Below are positions 33,528 through 40,512 of a stretch of DNA of 64,000 nt, piece after piece. The notes beneath the pieces are model-generated. The model saw only the letters and a list, made by a program, of their open reading frames with translations, searched no databases and was not told the origin of the DNA. Source of the stretch: Candidatus Rokuibacteriota bacterium. GTDB taxonomy: Bacteria; Methylomirabilota; Methylomirabilia; Rokubacteriales; CSP1-6. The stretch covers positions 1 to 64,000 of the forward strand of contig QHSX01000057.1 in assembly GCA_003221695.1 (NCBI GenBank), given 5' to 3'. Numbering within the stretch: the stretch's first letter is position 1; each line of letters begins with the position of its first letter. The position numbers were made by a program, and so were the translations under genes.

Positions 33528-34744
33528 CCGAGCGCCCCGCGCCCGCGAAGCTCGAGCTCCTGGTCCGCCGCGACGACGAGAGCTTCGAGGTCCGCGAGGT
33601 CGGGAGCTCCCTCGGCTTCATCCAGTCGCGCCCCCAGCGGGGGCCCGAGGGCTCCTTCGAGATCTCCGAGGTCCGGTCGTCCGTGGCGCGGGAGCGGTCG
33701 TTCATCCTCAAGAACACCGCGACCGACCGGTTCCTCGTCCTCTCGGAACCGGAGACGTTCCTCTGGGAGCAGATGGATGGCACCACATCGCTCCAGGAGA
33801 TCGCGACCGCCTACGTCCTGCGATACGGCGAGTTCGATTTCGACATCATCCCGAACCTGATCCGGAAGCTCCAGCGCGCCGGGCTCCTCACCCTCGAGCC
33901 GAAATCGCGGCTGCGCCAGACGCTCGCGCGGAACCGCCGCCAGCGCGTGGCGAAGGCGGTCGAGGCGATCCTCACGGGCCTCGAGCGCGTCAACCTCTCC
34001 AGTCGCCGGGTCCAGTCGGGCTTCCAGCGCCTCCACCGCTGGGGCGGCTTCGTCCTGTTCACCCGCGCTGCGACCGTCCTCTGCCTGGCGCTCGGCGTGA
34101 TCGGGGGCGTTGCCGCGGTGGCGCTCGTGCAAGGGCTGGACGACGTCTTCTCGGGCTTCGGGGGCCACGCGCTGGGCGGCGTCCTCGTCGTGAAGCTGCT
34201 CTTCTTCGCGAGCGTCGCCCTCCACCAGCTCGTCCACGGGCTCGCCTGCGTCCACTACCGTCGCCGCGTGCGCGAGTTCGGCTTCGCCTTCCTGCACGGC
34301 TTCGTGCCGACCTTCTACGTGGACGTGACGGACATCTTCATGGCGACTCGGCGGGCCCGCGTCGTCACGGCGGTGTCGGGCGCGCTCGTCCACCTGGTGC
34401 TCGGCGCCGTCGCGTTTCTCGTCGCGGCGTACGCGCCCGTGGGAAGCTTCGCGCAGGCGTTCGCCGCGGCGTCGGGGATCATCCAGTGGCAGGCGCTCGC
34501 GATCTCGCTCTACCCCTTCGGCTTCATCGAGATGGACGGCTACCACGTCTTCGTCGACCTGCTGGGCGTCCCGACGCTCAAGCACGACGCGCTCTCGTAC
34601 GTGAGGGCGCTGCTCGGGGGCCGGGCACGGCTCCGCTCGGGGTGGCTCGAAGCGCTCTGGCTCGCCTACGTCGGGCTCTCGGTGGTCTCGATCGCGGCGT
34701 TTCTCGCCTTCAACGTCTGGATCGTCGTGCGCGCGGTCTCCTGA
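33524..34744 (+). CDS. PqqD-like plus degenerate M50 site-2 protease-like membrane protein
   Basis: A 406-residue protein. Its N-terminal part holds a PqqD-like winged helix (about 60-125: RFLVLSEPETFLWEQMDGTTSLQEIATAY...IIPNLIRKLQRAGLL), the RiPP-recognition type. The C-terminal half has about six helices and resembles peptide zinc metalloproteases (YydH/M50 type): ALHQLVHGLACVHYRRRVREFGFAFLHGFVPTFYVDVTDIF. The canonical HExxH is here HQLVH, with Gln in place of the catalytic Glu; the partner motif MDGYH keeps its Asp. It is therefore probably an inactive or altered protease. It is translationally coupled to the cNMP-binding gene. Confidence 0.82.
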   Translation: MTERPAPAKLELLVRRDDESFEVREVGSSLGFIQSRPQRGPEGSFEISEVRSSVARERSFILKNTATDRFLVLSEPETFLWEQMDGTTSLQEIATAYVLRYGEFDFDIIPNLIRKLQRAGLLTLEPKSRLRQTLARNRRQRVAKAVEAILTGLERVNLSSRRVQSGFQRLHRWGGFVLFTRAATVLCLALGVIGGVAAVALVQGLDDVFSGFGGHALGGVLVVKLLFFASVALHQLVHGLACVHYRRRVREFGFAFLHGFVPTFYVDVTDIFMATRRARVVTAVSGALVHLVLGAVAFLVAAYAPVGSFAQAFAAASGIIQWQALAISLYPFGFIEMDGYHVFVDLLGVPTLKHDALSYVRALLGGRARLRSGWLEALWLAYVGLSVVSIAAFLAFNVWIVVRAVS

Positions 34745-34747
34745 CGC

Positions 34748-35920
34748 TCAGGCTTCCACGTCCCGCAGCAAGGCCTCGATCGCGTCGCCGATCGCGCGAG
34801 CGTGCCGGTCGTCGGCCGCCGGCGGCGCGTCGAGCGCCGCGGCCTGGGCCGCGGGCGGCAGCGCCGCGAGCCGCGCCTGGGCGCGCGCGCGCACCGTGTC
34901 GCCGACGAGCGCGCCGAGCTCCACGAGCGCGGCGAGCGCGAGCGTGCCCCGGGGGCGACGCCCGCGTGTGGCGGTGATCAGCTCGGCGAGCACGCGCCGG
35001 AAGCGCCCCGAGACGCGAATCCGTTCCGCCTCGATCAGGACGAGATCGCGCGCGACCGCGCCCCACTCGAACGCGACCGCGCCTGCGACGTCCTCGATGA
35101 CGGGGACGAGAGGCGGGGCGCTCCCCGCGGCGACGATCGCCGCGACTCCCGCCACGATCTCGGGCCCGATCGGGCTGGTGGGGCATGCGTGCGGCACGGG
35201 TTCGAGGACGCACCGTAGGTCTCCCTCGGACGAGAGGAGCAGATGGTCCTCGAGCGGGCGCCCGAGGGCCCAGAGCGAGCAGAGCACGCCCTCGGGGACG
35301 TCGCGCACACGCCTCGGGGCTTGACGCGTGATGGACTGCCAGTCCGGCCGGTAATAGGTGGTGCCCTGGAACACCACCTTCTCCACGCGGCCGCGACGCT
35401 GGACGTAAAGCCCGTCAGCCGCGAAGAGGCGCTCGTGGGGCGCGGGTGTCCAGGCGAGCCCGCCGGACATGAAAGCCGCGAGCGGATCGGCGGCGTCCGC
35501 AGGCTCGTAACGGAACGACTCGAGGAGCGCCAGAAAGAGCTGCTCGGTCGGGTAGGGGCCGCGGTAGGCGAGGCGAGCCGCGCCCTGCTCGCGAGCCAGC
35601 TCGGCGATCAGGTTCAGCACCGCCGTGCCGCCACCGGGCGGCAGGCGCGTGGGCTCGGCGAGCGGCGGGATGCGATCGATGCGTGCCCAGTCGAGCGCTT
35701 CGAACACGGTGAGGGGTTCCCCCGATGGACCGCCGACTTCCGGAAATCGTTCGGCACGCCACACGCGATCGGCGAGCCCCCAGGGCGCCGCGGTCGTCGC
35801 GCGGGGCTCGATCGCGAGCCACTCGCCGTCGGGCAATCGCACCCGGGCGGATGCGAGCGCGCCGTCGCGGGTCCAGGCGAGCTCGCTCACCGGGTGGCCG
35901 TGACGATCAAAGGACTGCAC
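34748..35920 (-). CDS. Protein of unknown function
   Basis: A 390-residue soluble protein with GTG start that I do not recognise. It begins QSFDRHGHPVSELAWTRDGALASARVRLPDGEW, has central DGLYVQRRGRVEKVVFQGTTYYRPDW (about 170-195) and ends in an Ala/Arg-rich helical region (about 280-390). No signal peptide or membrane segment is seen. It is convergent with the M50-like gene (3 bases between stops) and divergent from the amidase. Codon use is normal for the region. Context is too weak to infer a role; a link to the neighbouring RiPP-like genes is possible. Confidence 0.7.
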   Translation of the reverse strand: MQSFDRHGHPVSELAWTRDGALASARVRLPDGEWLAIEPRATTAAPWGLADRVWRAERFPEVGGPSGEPLTVFEALDWARIDRIPPLAEPTRLPPGGGTAVLNLIAELAREQGAARLAYRGPYPTEQLFLALLESFRYEPADAADPLAAFMSGGLAWTPAPHERLFAADGLYVQRRGRVEKVVFQGTTYYRPDWQSITRQAPRRVRDVPEGVLCSLWALGRPLEDHLLLSSEGDLRCVLEPVPHACPTSPIGPEIVAGVAAIVAAGSAPPLVPVIEDVAGAVAFEWGAVARDLVLIEAERIRVSGRFRRVLAELITATRGRRPRGTLALAALVELGALVGDTVRARAQARLAALPPAAQAAALDAPPAADDRHARAIGDAIEALLRDVEA

Positions 35921-35949
35921 GACGCGGAATGATACAATGCGAATAGTCG

Positions 35950-37350
35950 ATGCTCATCTGGCAGTCGGCTCTCGAAATCTCCGGCCTCGTGCGAGCCAAG
36001 AAGCTCTCGCCGATCGAGGTGACGGACGCGGTCCTGTCGCGGATCGACGCGGTCAACCCGACCCTCAACGCGTTCTGCGTCGTCGCCGCCGAGCAGGCGC
36101 GCGCCGCGGCGCGCGAGGCGGAGATCGCGGTCACGAAGGGCGAGCCGCTCGGCCCGCTCCACGGCGTGCCCGTCTCGATCAAGGACGTCCTCTTCACCCG
36201 CGGGCTCACGACGACGGGGGGCTCACGGCTCTTCGCCGATTACGTCCCCGAAGAGGACGCGATTGCCGTCGCGCGCCTGAAGGCGGCCGGCGCGCTCGTC
36301 CTCGGGAAGACCAACACGTCGGAGTTCGGTCACAAGGCCGTCACCGAGAACCCGCTCTTCGACGTGACGCGGAGCCCGTGGAACCCCGAGCTCACGCCGG
36401 GTGGCTCGAGCGGCGGCGCGGCGGTCGCCGTGGCGAGCGGCTGCGGCCCGCTGGCGCTCGGCACGGACGGCGGCGGCTCGATCCGTATCCCCGCCGCGTT
36501 CTGCGGGGTGTACGGCTTCAAGCCTTCGTACGGCCGCGTGCCGGAGGGACGTGGATTTCCCGGTGGGTTCGCCGGCGTCTCCCACGTGGGACCCATCACG
36601 CGCACGGTCCGTGACGCCGCGCTCGTGCTCGACGTGATCGCTGGCGGCGACGACCGCGACCGGCACTCGCTCCCGCGCGAGGCGGGCTCGTACCTCGAGG
36701 CGTGCGACGGCCGGGTGAAGGGGCTCAACGTCGCGTGGACGTCCGACCTCGGCTACGCCCGAGTGGATCCGCGCGTCGTCGAGCTCGCCGGCGACGCCGC
36801 CGCTGAGTTCGAGTCGCTCGGGTGCCACGTGGAAGTCGTCAACCCGGGTTGGGAGGATCCGGAAGAGTTCTTCGGGACCATGATCGCGGCGCAGTTCTAC
36901 GCCGCGTGGTCGGATCGGCTGCCGGAGGCGGAGGCCCTGATGGACCCGACGCTCGTGAAGTTCATTCGCCGGGGCGGCGCCGTCACGGCACGGGACTACC
37001 TCCGGGCACGCGAGCGCGCGGACGCGTACTGGCGCGAGGTGCACGCGTTCCTCGAGCGCTTCGACCTCCTCCTGATGCCGACCGTCGCGGTGCTCCCGTT
37101 CGCCGCGGGCCAGGCGCCGCCGCGCGAGATCGCGGGCGAGCCCGCCTCGCCCCTCGGCTGGATGCCGTTCACGTTCCCGTTCAATCTCACCGGCCAACCC
37201 GCCGCCTCCGTGCCCGCGGGCTGGACCGACGACGGGCTGCCGGTTGGCCTGCAGATCGTGGGTCGCCGGCACGCCGACGCGACGGTCCTCGCCGCCTCCG
37301 CGGCCTTCGAGGAGGCGCGGCCCTGGAGCGAGCGCCGCCCCGCGCTGTGA
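35950..37350 (+). CDS. Amidase-signature family hydrolase
   Basis: A 466-residue amidase with the Ser-cisSer-Lys triad: Lys in VPVSIKDV, cis-Ser in TPGGSSGGAAVAVA, and nucleophilic Ser in GTDGGGSIRIPAAFCG. The length and N-terminal pattern (SALEISGLVRAKKLSPIEVTDAVLSRI) match GatA-like and aryl/aliphatic amidases. There are no gatB or gatC genes beside it, so it is more likely a stand-alone amidase than a glutamyl-tRNA amidotransferase subunit. It would hydrolyse an amide bond to acid plus ammonia; substrate unknown. A VTT membrane gene follows 19 bases downstream. Confidence 0.92.
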   Translation: MLIWQSALEISGLVRAKKLSPIEVTDAVLSRIDAVNPTLNAFCVVAAEQARAAAREAEIAVTKGEPLGPLHGVPVSIKDVLFTRGLTTTGGSRLFADYVPEEDAIAVARLKAAGALVLGKTNTSEFGHKAVTENPLFDVTRSPWNPELTPGGSSGGAAVAVASGCGPLALGTDGGGSIRIPAAFCGVYGFKPSYGRVPEGRGFPGGFAGVSHVGPITRTVRDAALVLDVIAGGDDRDRHSLPREAGSYLEACDGRVKGLNVAWTSDLGYARVDPRVVELAGDAAAEFESLGCHVEVVNPGWEDPEEFFGTMIAAQFYAAWSDRLPEAEALMDPTLVKFIRRGGAVTARDYLRARERADAYWREVHAFLERFDLLLMPTVAVLPFAAGQAPPREIAGEPASPLGWMPFTFPFNLTGQPAASVPAGWTDDGLPVGLQIVGRRHADATVLAASAAFEEARPWSERRPAL

Positions 37351-37369
37351 GGCCGTGCCCGGTGAGCCC

Positions 37370-38104
37370 ATGACCGATCGCGCGCGCAGGACCCTCGTCA
37401 TGGGCGTCCTCGCCGCAGCGCTGGCGCTCGTGATCTGGCTCGTCGTGGCGGAGTCGCCGTTCATCCAGTGGCTGGTGCGGCTCTACGAGGACAAGCACCT
37501 CCTCAAGCAGACGGTGCGGTCGTGGGGGTGGATGGCGCCGCTCGTGTTCATCGCGATCCAGGCCCTGCAGGTCATCATCTCCCCGATCCCCGGCGAGGTG
37601 ACGGGCCCCGTCGGGGGCGCGCTCTTCGGCGTGTGGTGGGGCGTCGTCTACTCGACGATCGGGCTCACGGCCGGCACGCTCTTCTGCTTCTGGGTCGGCC
37701 ACCGCTGGGGCGAGCCGCTCGTCAGGGCGTGGCTCAGCGAGCACAACTGGAACCGGATGAACTTCATCCTCGAAGCCGAGGGCGCGATCATCTGCTTCAT
37801 TCTCTACCTCATTCCCGGCTTCCCGAAGGACATCATCTCCTACCTGTTCGGGATCAGCCCGATGCCCTTCTGGGTCTTCGCGGTCGTCTCGACGATCGGG
37901 CGCTTGCCGGGCACCATCATCTCTTCGTACTTCGGCGCCCACGTCGCCGAGCAGCAGTACATCTACACGCTCGCGTTCCTGGCGGGCGTCGTGGCGCTCT
38001 GCCTGCCGCTCTACTATTATCGGGACCGCATTCTGAGGCACTTTCATAAGCCGGGAGCTCGGAAGGCGGAGAAAGCGCTTGACGGTCGGACTCCGGGCCG
38101 GTAG
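37370..38104 (+). CDS. VTT-domain (TVP38/TMEM64, DedA-like) membrane protein
   Basis: A 244-residue paralogue of the protein at 18528-19289, sharing IQALQVIISPIPGEVTGPVGGALFG, FWVGHRWG, LIPGFPKDIISYLFGISPMPFWVFAVVSTIGRLPGT and a closing basic tail. Family role: lipid scrambling or undecaprenyl-phosphate translocation across the inner membrane. The ATG at 37370 follows a GGTGAG-type site. The promoter of the aroF leader lies in the last codons of this gene (38079-38107). The C-terminal lysine-rich KAEKALDGRTPGR may be cytoplasmic. Confidence 0.9.
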   Translation: MTDRARRTLVMGVLAAALALVIWLVVAESPFIQWLVRLYEDKHLLKQTVRSWGWMAPLVFIAIQALQVIISPIPGEVTGPVGGALFGVWWGVVYSTIGLTAGTLFCFWVGHRWGEPLVRAWLSEHNWNRMNFILEAEGAIICFILYLIPGFPKDIISYLFGISPMPFWVFAVVSTIGRLPGTIISSYFGAHVAEQQYIYTLAFLAGVVALCLPLYYYRDRILRHFHKPGARKAEKALDGRTPGR

Positions 38105-38107
38105 AGT
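38079..38107 (+). promoter_or_regulatory. Sigma-70 promoter of the aroF leader
   Basis: TTGACG (38079-38084), 17 bases, TAGAGT (38102-38107). The predicted start near 38114 is about four bases before the leader-peptide ATG, so the transcript is nearly leaderless. The promoter overlaps the end of the preceding VTT gene. Confidence 0.6.
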
Positions 38108-38117
38108 ACCCGCCACG

Positions 38118-38186
38118 ATGGGCAGTCACCCGACGTGGTTCTCCTTTTTCTACTTCGGCGGGGTCTGCCCAGGTGCTCTGAGCTAG
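38118..38186 (+). CDS. Aromatic-rich leader peptide of aroF
   Basis: A 22-codon open frame, ATG to TAG, not previously obvious because of its length. It contains TWFSFFYF (codons 38133-38156): one Trp, four Phe and one Tyr in eight codons, out of 22 residues. It is followed by alternative hairpins and a terminator before the DAHP synthase gene. Codons for all three aromatic amino acids are present, matching the end products of the pathway, and this is the classical arrangement of an amino-acid attenuation leader such as pheA or trp. Ribosome stalling at these codons under aromatic starvation is expected. No ribosome site is visible, consistent with leaderless initiation. Confidence 0.8.
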   Translation: MGSHPTWFSFFYFGGVCPGALS

Positions 38187-38271
38187 GACATCCAGAGCAC
38201 CGCGGGCGGACCGGACGCCCGCGGCGCCGACGACACGAGGCCGCGGGCGACCCCCGCGGCCTTTGTTTTTT
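38172..38271 (+). promoter_or_regulatory. Transcription attenuator upstream of aroF
   Basis: Five segments can pair exclusively. A:B, 38172-38180 with 38193-38201 (9 bp), overlaps the end of the leader peptide. B':C, 38200-38208 with 38216-38224. C:D, 38217-38225 with 38240-38248 (antiterminator). D:E, 38238-38247 with 38253-38262 followed by TTGTTTTTTG (terminator). A ribosome stalled on the aromatic codons leaves A free, favouring A:B and then C:D, so transcription continues. A ribosome at the TAG covers A, allowing B':C and D:E. The overlap between A:B and B':C is only two bases, so the strength of that step is uncertain. Confidence 0.7.
38238..38271 (+). terminator. Intrinsic terminator of the aroF attenuator
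   Basis: Perfect 10-bp stem, AGGCCGCGGG and CCCGCGGCCT, 5-base loop, then TTGTTTTTT. This is the strongest terminator-like signal in the window. Confidence 0.85.
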
Positions 38272-38394
38272 GTCGACGCGGGCAGAGCGGAGCCGGGCAG
38301 CGCCTTTCTCAGGCCACCCACGGTGTGAGCCGGGCTCGCCAACCCCGCTACAGTGTGGCGGCGGGCACGCGGACCCGCTACAAAGGAGATCGGC

Positions 38395-39411
38395 ATGATC
38401 ATCGTACTGAGGGCCGGCTCGTCGGACGCCGAAGTGGAGGACGTGTGCCGTCGCATCGAGCGGATGGGCTACCGAGCGCACACCATCCGCGGCGAGCTCC
38501 GGACCGTCATCGGGGCGATCGGCGACGACCGTGGCAAGGACCGGCTCAAGAGCCTCGAGTCCCTCGAGTGCGTCGAGGCGGTGCAGCCGATCCTTCAGCC
38601 CTTCAAGCTGGCGAGCCGCGAGGTGCGCCGCGAGGCGACCGTGGTCCCCGTGGACGGGGTGCGGGTCGGCGGCAGAGCGATCGTGGTGATGGCGGGGCCG
38701 TGCTCGGTGGAGTCGCGCGCGCAGGTGCTCGAGGTCGCCGCGAAGGTCAAGGCGGCGGGCGCCTCGGTCTTGCGGGGCGGCGCCTTCAAGCCGCGCACGT
38801 CGCCGTACTCCTTCCAGGGGCTCGAGGAGGAGGGGCTCAAGTACCTCGCCGAGGCCAAGCGCGAGACGGGCCTTCCCGTCGTGACCGAGGTCATGGAGCC
38901 CGAGAAGGTCGAGCTGGTGGCCAACTACTCGGATATCCTCCAGATCGGGGCGCGCAACATCCAGAACTTCTCGCTGCTCCGCCGCGTGGCGGAGACACGG
39001 AAGCCCGTGCTGCTCAAGCGCGGCATGGCCACCTCGATCCAGGAGTGGCTCCTGTCTGCCGAGTACGTCCTCAGCGGTGGCAACCCGCACGTGATCCTCT
39101 GCGAGCGCGGCATCCGCACCTTCGAGACGGCGACGCGCTTCACCCTGGACCTCAACGCCATCCCGGTCGTGAAGAAGCTCTCGCACCTGCCGGTGGTCGT
39201 GGACCCGAGCCACGGCACGGGCTACTGGGAATACGTGGAGTCGATGGCGTTGGCGGGCGTGGCGGCCGGTGCGGACGGGCTCATCATCGAGGTGCACCCG
39301 CGGCCCGAGGAGGCGCTGTCGGACGGTCCCCAGTCGCTCAAGCCCGACCGGTTCGCCGCGCTGGTCGACCGCGTGCGGCGGGTCGCCCGGGCCCTGGATC
39401 GGGACCTCTAA
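38395..39411 (+). CDS. aroF: 3-deoxy-7-phosphoheptulonate synthase
   Basis: A 338-residue enzyme joining phosphoenolpyruvate and erythrose 4-phosphate, the first step of aromatic amino-acid synthesis. An N-terminal ferredoxin-like regulatory domain (about 1-70: [25 protein letters not shown]... AIGDDR) precedes the TIM barrel with [50 protein letters not shown] and [12 protein letters not shown]. This is the type I-beta form with an allosteric domain. It has an AAAGGAG site. A leader-peptide attenuator governs transcription. The symbol follows common usage for this form. Confidence 0.96.
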   Translation: MIIVLRAGSSDAEVEDVCRRIERMGYRAHTIRGELRTVIGAIGDDRGKDRLKSLESLECVEAVQPILQPFKLASREVRREATVVPVDGVRVGGRAIVVMAGPCSVESRAQVLEVAAKVKAAGASVLRGGAFKPRTSPYSFQGLEEEGLKYLAEAKRETGLPVVTEVMEPEKVELVANYSDILQIGARNIQNFSLLRRVAETRKPVLLKRGMATSIQEWLLSAEYVLSGGNPHVILCERGIRTFETATRFTLDLNAIPVVKKLSHLPVVVDPSHGTGYWEYVESMALAGVAAGADGLIIEVHPRPEEALSDGPQSLKPDRFAALVDRVRRVARALDRDL

Positions 39412-39427
39412 CGGCTATAATCGGGGG

Positions 39428-40387
39428 GTGCGCATCAGCCTCGAAGAGCTCGGCCGCAATCGGACCCTCGTCAGTGTCGCTGGCTCGGTCGCAATCCACG
39501 CGCTTGTCTTCGCCGCGCTCGTCTGGGTGAAGCCTCCGTTGACGGTCATGACCGTGAAGCGAGGCGAGCCGCTCTTCGTGGAGCTGCCCGAGGCCGATGA
39601 GCAAGCCCAGCGTGGCCTCCCGGCCCCGCCGACGCCCGAGCGTGCAAAGGTGCCGCCGGCGCCCAAGCCCGTCGTGCCGGCCGCCAGGCCGGCGCCGGCC
39701 CCTCCGGCTCCGCCGATGGTCGCCAAGGCGGCGCCCGAGCCGGAGCCGGCGATGCCGCTGCCCGCTCCCAGCACGCCACCCGCTCCCAGCACGCCGCCCG
39801 TGGCGCCCACCCCGGAGCCACCGCCGTCTGTCGCTCAGGCGCCTACGCCTGCCGAACCTCCCAGGGAGGCGCCGCCCGAGGCGGCCGGGCCGAGGGTGGC
39901 CGTCGCGCCGCCGACGCCCCGGGAGACGGTCCCCGACATCCGCTCGGCGCTCCGCCGCGGCGGTCCTGGCCGCGCCGGCGGCAGCGGCGAAGGGCGCGCG
40001 GGGATCGAGGGGGAGCCGATCCCGCTCGACTCCAAGGACCCGCGCTACAACGATTACCTCGACCGGATCCGCCGGATGATCAAGTCGAAGTGGGGGTATC
40101 CGTGCGTGAGGAACCAGGCGACGGACCCCTGCGAGTACAAATCGGCGCAGCTGACGGTCGAGTTCGGCATCCTCAAGGAGGGCCGGGTGCCGTACGTGAC
40201 GGTGCTCCAGCGGTCAGGGTTCGATATCTACGACGACTACGCGGTAAACGCGATCAAGTTCGCCTCACCCTTCCCGCCCCTCCCGCCGGCCTTGATGGCG
40301 GCTGCGCGGCCTGGGAGCACGGGCGTCCCCATCACGGTGCATTTCATCTACGTCCTCGAGTCCTCGTTGACGAATCTGCTGCGCTGA
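39428..40387 (+). CDS. TonB-like energy transducer
   Basis: A 319-residue protein with GTG start. One N-terminal membrane helix (about 18-35: VSVAGSVAIHALVFAALVWV) is followed by a very Pro/Ala-rich periplasmic spacer (about 60-170), then a C-terminal TonB-type domain (about 200-319: DYLDRIRRMIKSKWGYPC, LTVEFGILKEGRVPYVTVLQRSGFDIYDDYAVNAIKFASPFPPLP). It should carry proton-motive force from ExbB/ExbD to outer-membrane transporters; these are not in the window. Two cysteines in the C-terminal domain could form a disulfide. It is close after aroF but probably unrelated. Confidence 0.88.
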   Translation: MRISLEELGRNRTLVSVAGSVAIHALVFAALVWVKPPLTVMTVKRGEPLFVELPEADEQAQRGLPAPPTPERAKVPPAPKPVVPAARPAPAPPAPPMVAKAAPEPEPAMPLPAPSTPPAPSTPPVAPTPEPPPSVAQAPTPAEPPREAPPEAAGPRVAVAPPTPRETVPDIRSALRRGGPGRAGGSGEGRAGIEGEPIPLDSKDPRYNDYLDRIRRMIKSKWGYPCVRNQATDPCEYKSAQLTVEFGILKEGRVPYVTVLQRSGFDIYDDYAVNAIKFASPFPPLPPALMAAARPGSTGVPITVHFIYVLESSLTNLLR

Positions 40388-40412
40388 GGGTAGCATGATC
40401 GGTACTCTGGAT

Positions 40413-40487
40413 AGGCTCGTAGCTCAGTGGGAGAGCGCCTCTCTGACGCAGAGGAGGTCGGCGGTTCGAAACCGCCCGAGCCTACCA
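40413..40487 (+). tRNA. tRNA-Val (GAC)
   Basis: A 75-base tRNA. Acceptor stem AGGCTCG pairs with CGAGCCT, D arm GCTC...GAGC, anticodon stem CCTCT/AGAGG with loop CTGACGC (anticodon GAC), T arm GGCGG-TTCGAAA-CCGCC. The CCA end is encoded. It lies 26 bases before the probable thrS start. Confidence 0.95.
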
Positions 40488-40512
40488 TTCATTCCTGAGA
40501 ACGAGCGCCCCA

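Noticed and set aside
40388-40512. T-box or other leader riboswitch before thrS
   Set aside because: The space is occupied by tRNA-Val, leaving about 25 bases; no T-box sequence is present.
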